From Methylotenera_A sp031417915 (lineage in GTDB: Bacteria; Pseudomonadota; Gammaproteobacteria; Burkholderiales; Methylophilaceae): a DNA stretch of 28,574 nt. Below the pieces are notes generated by a model. It was given only the letters and a program-made list of their open reading frames with translations. It was not told the DNA's origin and did not search any database. Both the position numbers and the translations under genes were made by a program. The stretch is from contig JANOWN010000053.1 in NCBI GenBank assembly GCA_031417915.1, positions 1-28,574 on the forward strand, in the 5' to 3' direction. Positions 23,080 to 28,574 of the stretch are shown here, in pieces (the first letter of the stretch is position 1; every line of letters starts with the position of its first letter).

Positions 23080-24834
23080 ATGTCGAAATCCTCCCGCAAT
23101 AAAGACAAAACACCACATATCGCCAACGCAAAAATGTTGTATATGCGTTTGTTTCGCTATGCTTGGCAGCACAAAGTTTTTTTCGCCATTAGCATTATTT
23201 CAATTGCTATTTTGGCTGCCAGCAATACGGCTTTTTTAGCGCTGATTAAGCAGGTCACGGACGAAGGTTTCGTGAATAAATCCCCCGACAAAGTGGTGCT
23301 CTTGCCGCTTATGTTGTTTGGGCTGATGGTTCTGCGTGGCTTGGCTAGCTTCACTTCCACCTATGGTATGCGTTATGTGGCGCGCCACGTGGTAGCCACT
23401 TTGCGGCAAGAAGCGTTTGCGCGTTTGATGCAACTCCCTGTCACTTTTTTCGATGCAAATTCCGCTGGCATGATGACTTCAAAGCTCACTTTTGATGCTG
23501 AGCGTTTATCCATTGTTACCACGCGCGTGGCCATGAATGTGGTGCGTGACGTGCTGACTGTAGTCGGCATGGTGTGTTATATGCTTTATTTAGATTGGAA
23601 ACTCACTTTAATTTTTGCCCTAGTCGCGCCAATAATGGGTTTGTATTTACGCAGGATGACGCCCAAATTGCGCGCCAGTGCCAAGCAAGTACAAGGCACC
23701 GTGGGCGAGATGACCAAGGCGGCGGAAGAGGCGATTTCTGGGCAGCGTATTGTGAAAATTTTTGGGGCGACCGATTACGAATACGACCGCTTTTCTAAAA
23801 TTGTGCTTAAAAATCGTGCAGTAGAAATGAAGCTCACGCGCATTTCAGGCTTTAATAGTTTAGTGGTGGAAATTCTTGCCGCAGTCGCGCTGGGCCTCAT
23901 TGTGTATTACTCAGTTGGGCATTTTACCGCGGGCGAATTCGCGGCATTTGTCGGCGCATTGCTGATGATGATTTCGCCGATTAAGCATCTCACTGCGGCG
24001 AATGAAGATATACAAATTGGCTTGGCCGCCGCACAAAGCGTGTTTGAAGTCATCGACACGTCTGCCGAAATTAACGAAGGCGAAAAGCAAATTGCGCGCT
24101 CAAGTGGCGAAATTGAATTTAAAAACGTGAGTTTACGTTATGAAAATGCCAAAAAACCTGCACTCAACAATTTAAGTTTTACTATTCAGCCAGGCGAAAA
24201 GTTGGCACTGGTGGGGCGTTCTGGCGGTGGTAAAACTACGCTGATGAATTTGCTGCCGCGGTTTTACGAGTTGCAACAAGGTCTGGTGTTGTTGGATGGC
24301 GTGGATATTCGCTCGTTAGAATTAAAAAATCTGCGCAGTCAATTTTCGTTGGTTAGCCAAGATATTATTTTGTTTAACGACACGGTTTTTAACAATATTG
24401 CTTACGGTACACTGAGAGATGCGACTGAGGCAGAAGTGATTGAGGCCGCCAAGGCTGCACATGCTTGGGAATTTATTTCGCAGCTGCCAGAAGGTCTGCA
24501 AAATGAAATTGGCGATCGCGGCGTGCGCCTTTCTGGTGGCCAGCGTCAGCGCATTGCCATTGCCCGCGCTATTCTTAAAAATGCGCCAATTTTATTGCTG
24601 GACGAAGCCACCAGCGCGCTAGATACAGAATCGGAGCAGCACGTGCAAGCGGCGTTGGATACACTGATGCAAAACCGCACTAGCATTGTGATTGCGCATC
24701 GTTTAAGCACCATCGAAAACGCCGATAGAATTTTGGTGATGGATCAAGGCGAGATTGTCGAATCAGGCACGCATCAGTCGCTTATCAAAAAGAATGGCTA
24801 CTATACAAAACTTTATCAAAAAGAGTTCGACTAG
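23080..24834 (+). CDS. msbA: Lipid A export ABC transporter MsbA
   Basis: A 584-residue half-transporter that flips lipid A-core across the inner membrane. Six membrane helices occupy residues about 30-320. The nucleotide-binding domain has Walker A GRSGGGKTT (about 377-385), signature LSGGQRQRIAIARAIL (about 482-497), Walker B ILLLDEATSALD (about 503-514) and switch region IAHRLSTIENAD. The DNA between exbD and this gene (51 bases) shows no obvious ribosome site. Neighbours lpxK, ycaR and kdsB support the lipid A assignment over other ABC exporters. Confidence 0.93.
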   Translation: MSKSSRNKDKTPHIANAKMLYMRLFRYAWQHKVFFAISIISIAILAASNTAFLALIKQVTDEGFVNKSPDKVVLLPLMLFGLMVLRGLASFTSTYGMRYVARHVVATLRQEAFARLMQLPVTFFDANSAGMMTSKLTFDAERLSIVTTRVAMNVVRDVLTVVGMVCYMLYLDWKLTLIFALVAPIMGLYLRRMTPKLRASAKQVQGTVGEMTKAAEEAISGQRIVKIFGATDYEYDRFSKIVLKNRAVEMKLTRISGFNSLVVEILAAVALGLIVYYSVGHFTAGEFAAFVGALLMMISPIKHLTAANEDIQIGLAAAQSVFEVIDTSAEINEGEKQIARSSGEIEFKNVSLRYENAKKPALNNLSFTIQPGEKLALVGRSGGGKTTLMNLLPRFYELQQGLVLLDGVDIRSLELKNLRSQFSLVSQDIILFNDTVFNNIAYGTLRDATEAEVIEAAKAAHAWEFISQLPEGLQNEIGDRGVRLSGGQRQRIAIARAILKNAPILLLDEATSALDTESEQHVQAALDTLMQNRTSIVIAHRLSTIENADRILVMDQGEIVESGTHQSLIKKNGYYTKLYQKEFD

Positions 24835-24859
24835 TGTTCTTGCCAAAACATAGGCTTTC

Positions 24860-25840
24860 GTGAAATATTTTATCCAAAATGCTTGGGTGAAAAAAGGTGC
24901 AATTTTTTACCTCATTTTAGTGCCGCTATCATGGCTGTTTGCGGCCATTGTAGGGCTTAGGCGTTGGGCTTATCGCGCTGGTGTGTTGAAATCCTACGCG
25001 TTGCCCGTGCCAGTGATTGTGGTCGGCAATATCAATGTGGGCGGCAGCGGAAAAACGCCCGTGGTGATTTGGCTGGTGAATCAGTTAAAGCAACAAGGTT
25101 ACAAACCTGCGGTGATAAGCCGTGGCTATGGCGGCAGTGCAACGCAGGCAACCAGCGTTATGCCAGCTAGTTTGCCGAGCATTGTGGGCGATGAGCCAGT
25201 GCTAATCGCCAGCCGCAGCGCTTGCCCAGTGTGGGTGGGCGCAGATCGCGTGGATGCCGCAACGGAGTTGCTAAAAGCACATCCAGAATGTAATGTGATT
25301 ATTAGCGATGATGGTTTGCAGCATTATCGTTTAAAGCGCGATTTCGAGATTGCAATCGTTGATAATGCAGGCCTGCAGACCGCATGCCTATTGCCTGCTG
25401 GGCCATTGCGTGAGCCTCTTGAACGATTAAACACAGTCGATGCGATTGTCTGTAATGGTGAAAAGACGATAGCAAATGCTTATCAAATGCAGCTGGTCGG
25501 CGAGCAATTTTATAATCTCACAGATAAAAGTTTAACCGCAACAGCGGCCGATTTTAAACAAAAAAAAGTAACCGCTATCGCCGGCATTGGTAAGCCAGAG
25601 CGGTTTTTTGAGCATTTGCGTCATTTAGAGCTTAGCTTTGCCAGCATTGGTTTTGCTGATCATTATGCATATTCCGCGCAAGATTTAGCCAATATTGATT
25701 GCGATGCGATTATCATGACGGAAAAAGATGCCGTAAAATGTAAATTATTCGCGCGCAAAAATTGCTGGGTATTGCCAGTAGAAGTCAATATTGATGCGGG
25801 TTTGATGGCATCTGTTTTAAGTAAATTAGCAAAAAAGTAA
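24860..25840 (+). CDS. lpxK: Tetraacyldisaccharide 4'-kinase LpxK
   Basis: A 326-residue membrane-associated kinase that phosphorylates the 4' position of the lipid A precursor. The start is GTG. The P-loop is in VVVGNINVGGSGKTPVVIWL (about 53-72), followed by ISRGYGG, DEP, DDGLQHYRLKRD and LLPAGPLREP (about 177-186). The residues just before the last motif are GLQTAC, where other LpxK proteins often have GLGNGR. The underlying DNA, GGCCTGCAGACCGCATGCC, slightly resembles the dispersed repeat. It follows msbA after 25 bases. Confidence 0.93.
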   Translation: MKYFIQNAWVKKGAIFYLILVPLSWLFAAIVGLRRWAYRAGVLKSYALPVPVIVVGNINVGGSGKTPVVIWLVNQLKQQGYKPAVISRGYGGSATQATSVMPASLPSIVGDEPVLIASRSACPVWVGADRVDAATELLKAHPECNVIISDDGLQHYRLKRDFEIAIVDNAGLQTACLLPAGPLREPLERLNTVDAIVCNGEKTIANAYQMQLVGEQFYNLTDKSLTATAADFKQKKVTAIAGIGKPERFFEHLRHLELSFASIGFADHYAYSAQDLANIDCDAIIMTEKDAVKCKLFARKNCWVLPVEVNIDAGLMASVLSKLAKK

Positions 25841-25849
25841 GGAATTATA

Positions 25850-26047
25850 ATGGATTCAAAACTACTTCAAATTTTGGTCTGCCCAGTCACCAAAGGGCCG
25901 CTCATCTACGATAAAAAAGCCAACGAGTTGATTTCAAAATCGGCGCGGCTGGCGTATCCAATTCGCGATGGCATTCCTGTGATGTTAGAAGACGAAGCGC
26001 GTAAATTATCAGAAAAAGAGTATGCGCGAGATGAAAAAGGCGACTAA
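25850..26047 (+). CDS. ycaR: Trm112/YcaR family protein
   Basis: A 65-residue zinc-ribbon-like protein usually found between lpxK and kdsB. Its core LLQILVCPVTKGPLIYDK and LAYPIRDGIPVMLEDEAR fit the family. The usual CPxCKG becomes CPVTKG, so one of the canonical cysteines is replaced by Thr, and the protein keeps only a single Cys. Zinc binding is therefore doubtful. AAGGA lies before the ATG and its stop codon abuts the kdsB ATG. Confidence 0.92.
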   Translation: MDSKLLQILVCPVTKGPLIYDKKANELISKSARLAYPIRDGIPVMLEDEARKLSEKEYARDEKGD

Positions 26048-26791
26048 ATGACGTTCAAAGTCGTTATTCCTGCCAGATATGCGAGTTCAAGGTTGTCTGG
26101 AAAACCGCTATTAGACATCGCTGGAAAACCAATGGTGGTACGAGTTGCAGAGCAGGCCGTCAAAAGCGGCGCAAGCGAAATTGTGATTGCGACGGATTTT
26201 GAAAAAATCATGCAAGCAGCGGCGGAGTACAATATCAAAGCTGTGATGACGCGTGTTGATCATGCTTCTGGCACAGATAGAATTGCCGAAGTTGCACAAA
26301 AATTGGGCTGGAATGACGATGAAATTGTGGTGAACGTGCAAGGTGACGAGCCCTTAATCGACCCAACATTAATCAAAGAAGTCGCTGCACATTTGGCTAA
26401 GAGTAAAGATGCGGTGATGGCAACCGCTTGCCATGCCATTCATGATGAAGCCAATATGATAAACACGAATGTCGTCAAAGTGGTGATGGATGCTAACGGC
26501 AACGCGCTGTATTTTAGCCGCGCGCCCATTCCTTACCCGCGTGACGAAATATACAAAAAAAATATCGAGGCGCATCGCCACATTGGCATTTATGCATATC
26601 GTGTGGGTTTTTTGAAAAAGTATGCAACCTTAACACCTGCGCCGCTTGAAAAGATTGAAAGTTTAGAGCAGTTGCGTGTGCTGCATCACGGTTTTAAAAT
26701 TGGTGTGGCAATCACACAACATGCACCTGCCAGTGGCGTGGATACGCAAGAAGATTTAGATTACGTGCGTAGCGTTTGGAAAGACAGGTAG
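26048..26791 (+). CDS. kdsB: CMP-Kdo synthetase (3-deoxy-manno-octulosonate cytidylyltransferase)
   Basis: A 247-residue cytosolic enzyme that activates Kdo with CTP for lipopolysaccharide inner-core assembly. The nucleotide-binding N-terminus is FKVVIPARYASSRLSGKPLLDI (2-23), followed by VVNVQGDEPLID (about 97-108), YFSRAPIPYPRD and HIGIYAYR. The C-terminus ASGVDTQEDLDYV is also characteristic. It starts immediately after the ycaR stop and is the last gene of the envelope operon. Confidence 0.95.
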   Translation: MTFKVVIPARYASSRLSGKPLLDIAGKPMVVRVAEQAVKSGASEIVIATDFEKIMQAAAEYNIKAVMTRVDHASGTDRIAEVAQKLGWNDDEIVVNVQGDEPLIDPTLIKEVAAHLAKSKDAVMATACHAIHDEANMINTNVVKVVMDANGNALYFSRAPIPYPRDEIYKKNIEAHRHIGIYAYRVGFLKKYATLTPAPLEKIESLEQLRVLHHGFKIGVAITQHAPASGVDTQEDLDYVRSVWKDR

Positions 26792-26799
26792 TTAGCAGT

Positions 26800-26830
26800 G
26801 TTGGGGTTCATAAATAGCATTCACCCCAAC
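26800..26830. repeat. REP-like inverted repeat after kdsB
   Basis: GTTGGGGT and ACCCCAAC are exact 8-bp inverted arms with a 15-base loop, followed directly by CTACG. The larger GTTAGC (26791-26796) and GCTAAC (26843-26848) form outer arms. Hairpins of GTTGGG...CCCAACCTACG type recur as intergenic REP-like elements in many Proteobacteria. It starts 9 bases after the kdsB stop; no T-run follows, so it is not a classical terminator. A short tandem of TAGGCT occurs further on, at 26876-26888. Confidence 0.6.
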
Positions 26831-26895
26831 CTACGAGCTAAAGCTAACGTTTGACATAAGGGACGCGCTTTAGCCTAGGCTTAGGCTTAGAAGGT

Positions 26896-27252
26896 CTATT
26901 GTGTGCATGTGCCAGACCTTAAGCTATTAGATATATCACCATACGTGATATTGCCTCTTACCATTTTCATTTTGACTTTATCAATTACTAAACCAAATAG
27001 ACCTACATCATTTTGTTTTGGTGACTCTGTGCCTTCGCTGGAGAATGAGCGGGCAAGTACCACACCATATTTGTTATTTTCCAATACTTTATATTCCTCT
27101 GGAAATTTCCCATCGATGGTAGCAGTCGTTCCATTGATTTTTATTTTTAGAATTACTGGGTCACCATTAGTATAGTTCGGGTACGAACATATGTACTGCT
27201 CAGCCATTGTGATACTAGGCAGCAACAAAATTAAAATTAGTATAAATCTCAT
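26896..27252 (-). CDS. Small secreted protein of unknown function
   Basis: A 118-residue protein when started at the ATG at 27252 (MRFILILILLLPSITMAEQY), which has AAGGG six bases upstream; the longer frame to 27288 lacks a ribosome site. A signal peptide is likely, cut after TMA. The mature part of about 100 residues is small and beta-rich in appearance. It holds Cys near its start (YICSYP) and at its end (SGTCTQ), which could form one disulfide. I recognise no domain. It stands alone on the minus strand between kdsB (convergent) and glnB, is more AT-rich in codon use than its neighbours, and has a REP-like repeat beside it, so recent gain is possible. Confidence 0.7.
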   Translation of the reverse strand: MRFILILILLLPSITMAEQYICSYPNYTNGDPVILKIKINGTTATIDGKFPEEYKVLENNKYGVVLARSFSSEGTESPKQNDVGLFGLVIDKVKMKMVRGNITYGDISNSLRSGTCTQ

Positions 27253-27322
27253 ATTTGCCCTTTTGCTTCTAACGTAAATTAGACCCAAAAAAAGAACTTA
27301 ATTTTTTAATTGGGCAGGTTGC

Positions 27323-27661
27323 TTAAACCGCCGACTCACCCGTTTCACCAGTTCTAATTCTCACCACTTGCTCAATGCCACTCACAAAAATCTTACCATC
27401 GCCAATTTTGCCAGTATGTGCAGATTTGATAATGGCTTCCATGGCGGCTTCTACCATTTCATCGGTAACCACTAGCTCAATTTTAATTTTAGGTAAAAAA
27501 TCCACCACGTATTCCGCGCCGCGATAAAGTTCGGTATGGCCTTTTTGGCGACCAAAACCTTTTACTTCAGTCACTGTGAGGCCGTTCACGCCTATTTCAC
27601 TTAATGCTTCGCGCACTTCGTCTAACTTAAATGGTTTAATCACAGCTTCAATTTTTTTCAT
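27323..27661 (-). CDS. glnB: Nitrogen regulatory protein P-II
   Basis: A 112-residue trimeric signal protein that senses 2-oxoglutarate, ATP/ADP and glutamine status, and regulates glutamine synthetase adenylylation and NtrB. The start chosen is the ATG at 27661 (MKKIEAVIKPFKLDEV), with GGGAG upstream, giving the canonical length; an upstream in-frame TTG exists. The T-loop KGFGRQKGHTELYRGAEY carries the uridylylated Tyr51, and the C-loop is TGKIGDGKIFV...RIRTGE. The adjacent nadE ends 17 bases upstream, an arrangement common in Betaproteobacteria. It matches GlnB rather more than GlnK. Confidence 0.94.
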   Translation of the reverse strand: MKKIEAVIKPFKLDEVREALSEIGVNGLTVTEVKGFGRQKGHTELYRGAEYVVDFLPKIKIELVVTDEMVEAAMEAIIKSAHTGKIGDGKIFVSGIEQVVRIRTGETGESAV

Positions 27662-27678
27662 GCTAGCTCCCAAATATT

Positions 27679-28574
27679 TTAGTTAAATTTTAACTTACAT
27701 GTTATCGGATAACGCCTATCTTTACCAAATCCTCTTTGCGTAATTCTAACCCCAACTGGCGCTTGTCGGCGTTTATATTCGTTGTGGTCAATCAAATTAG
27801 TCACGCGGCTCACATCTTTTTCGCTAAATCCAAGCTTGATGATTTTATCGCGACTTAAATCTTCTTCCACATAAGCCTGCATAATGGCATCTAAAATTTC
27901 GTAAGGCGGCAAGCTGTCTTGGTCGGTTTGGTTGGCACGCAGCTCGGCGCTGGGCGCACGGGTGATGATGCGCTCAGGTATCACTTTTGAAAGCGAATTT
28001 CGATATTCTGCAAGTTTATACACTAAAGTTTTTGGCACATCTTTCAACAGTGAGAATCCGCCTGCCATGTCGCCATACAGCGTGCTGTAGCCCACGGCCA
28101 TTTCAGATTTATTGCCAGTGGTGAGCACAATGCTGCCAAATTTGTTCGAAAGCGCCATCAGCAACATGCCGCGAATACGCGCTTGCAGGTTTTCTTCTGC
28201 GGTATTAAAAGGTAAATCGCCAAATTCTGGTGCAAGTGTTTCGCGGAACAGTTCGAACAAAGCTCCAATAGGTAGCTGACTATATTTAACGCCGACTAGA
28301 TTAGCCATTTCTATCGCGTCATCCACACTCATGCTGGCGGTAAATTCGGATGACATCATCACCACTTTGACGCGTTCTTTGCCGAGCGCATCCACGGCGA
28401 TTGCCAAGGTGAGGGCGGAATCGATGCCGCCCGAAAGCCCTAACACCACGCTGGGAAAGCCATTTTTATTGACGTAATCTGCCAAGCCCAATTTAAGCGC
28501 GTTGTAAACGGCTGCTTCTAAGCTCAGTTTTGGTGAAATAAAGGCTCTGGAAGGCGCATGGTTATTGGTCTGCA
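27679..28574 (-). CDS. nadE: NAD synthetase, C-terminal part (5' end outside window)
   Basis: The frame is open to the window edge, so about 298 codons of a longer gene are seen. The visible part is the synthetase domain, which amidates nicotinate-adenine dinucleotide to NAD. It carries the PP-loop LGLSGGIDSALTLA, then TTGNKSEMAVGYSTLYGDMAGGFS and a C-terminal RRQAPVGVRITQRGFGKDRRYPI. The missing part should hold the glutaminase domain of the glutamine-dependent enzyme. A TTG at 28491 is not the true start, because the coding pattern continues upstream as AFISPKLSLEAAVYNALKL. The linker before it includes repeat copy D. Confidence 0.92.
   Translation of the reverse strand, partial: QTNNHAPSRAFISPKLSLEAAVYNALKLGLADYVNKNGFPSVVLGLSGGIDSALTLAIAVDALGKERVKVVMMSSEFTASMSVDDAIEMANLVGVKYSQLPIGALFELFRETLAPEFGDLPFNTAEENLQARIRGMLLMALSNKFGSIVLTTGNKSEMAVGYSTLYGDMAGGFSLLKDVPKTLVYKLAEYRNSLSKVIPERIITRAPSAELRANQTDQDSLPPYEILDAIMQAYVEEDLSRDKIIKLGFSEKDVSRVTNLIDHNEYKRRQAPVGVRITQRGFGKDRRYPITCKLKFN
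28544..28574 (+). repeat. Dispersed repeat, copy D (inside nadE, cut by window edge)
   Basis: It contains CTCTGGAAGGC, then GCATGGTTATTGG, then TCTGCA at the last base of the window. It keeps the order and spacing of copies A to C with two core changes. On the coding strand of nadE it is read as LQTNNHAPSRAF-like sequence in the presumed linker between the glutaminase and synthetase domains. Confidence 0.6.

Noticed and set aside
25363..25395. A possible sixth copy of the dispersed repeat in lpxK (GGCCTGCAGACCGCATGCC)
   Set aside because: The CTGCAGACC end matches the repeat, but the CATGGATATTGG core is missing, and the following codons encode the conserved LLPAGPLREP motif. It is too weak to call, though GLQTAC is an odd replacement there.
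27273..27322. A terminator after glnB, based on the T-run near 27283-27290
   Set aside because: The arms CCCAATTAAAAAA and TTTTTTTGGG pair only with a bulge and are mostly A:T, so the hairpin is weak.
28423..28491. Independent start of nadE at the TTG at 28491
   Set aside because: The frame continues upstream with protein-like sequence to the window edge, and the enzyme class has an N-terminal glutaminase domain.

Overview
The window reads as a chromosomal segment of a gammaproteobacterium-like or, more probably, betaproteobacterial genome of moderate G+C content. The reasons are PyrB paired with a non-catalytic dihydroorotase (PyrX), a RibB fused to a Cys-less GTP cyclohydrolase II domain (RibBX), the nadE-glnB pair, the pilT-pilU/yggS-proC-yggT block, and an exbB-exbD-msbA-lpxK-ycaR-kdsB run. 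A Methylophilaceae-type methylotroph (Methylotenera or Methylophilus-like) would fit, but that is inference from gene style, not a database match. It is mostly ordinary housekeeping DNA. I see no rRNA, tRNA, CRISPR array, transposase gene or prophage.

Layout. (1) 1-1798, minus strand: a His-rich small membrane protein, a CzcC-like outer-membrane factor and the first codons of an RND adaptor, forming the start of a metal-efflux operon. (2) 1860-6008, minus: yggS-proC-yggT and a dynamin-like GTPase. (3) 6088-8365, plus: the twitching-motility ATPases pilT and pilU, ending at a shared bidirectional terminator. (4) 8465-9793, minus: a pair of Cys-rich, membrane-anchored envelope proteins, one helix-hairpin-helix and one BON/OmpA. 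(5) 9925-15498, minus: a tightly packed operon ribE-ribBX-algH-ruvX-pyrR-pyrB-pyrX for riboflavin, pyrimidine and DNA metabolism, with several start/stop overlaps. (6) 15652-17394, plus: a 562-580 residue protein I do not recognise. (7) 17476-26791, plus: an envelope and competence operon lolC-lolD-comEC-exbB-exbD-msbA-lpxK-ycaR-kdsB, covering lipoprotein export, DNA uptake, energy coupling, lipid A flipping and phosphorylation, and Kdo activation. (8) 26896-28574, minus: a small secreted orphan protein, glnB and the 3' part of nadE.

The most unusual signal is a short dispersed repeat with a core close to CATGGATATTGGG followed by CTGCAG. It has four good copies and one partial copy. Two are between genes (before pilU, and between pyrB and pyrX) and three are inside reading frames (two in comEC, one in the inter-domain linker of nadE). 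At the pyrB-pyrX junction the repeat lies between two near-identical 11-base direct repeats. It supplies the Shine-Dalgarno sequence of pyrX and forms a 22-codon ORF bridging the two genes. Read from the other strand, several copies encode related peptides of the type LQPNIHAAS. This resembles in style the palindromic elements that insert in frame in Rickettsia genes, but I do not recognise this family.

Other points worth a second look: a 28-base palindrome that encodes the Gly/Ala-rich tail of PyrB, a perfect 11-bp inverted repeat just before the lolC start codon, a possible ATT start codon for the His-rich protein, and an extra segment of about 40 residues in the nuclease-like domain of ComEC.
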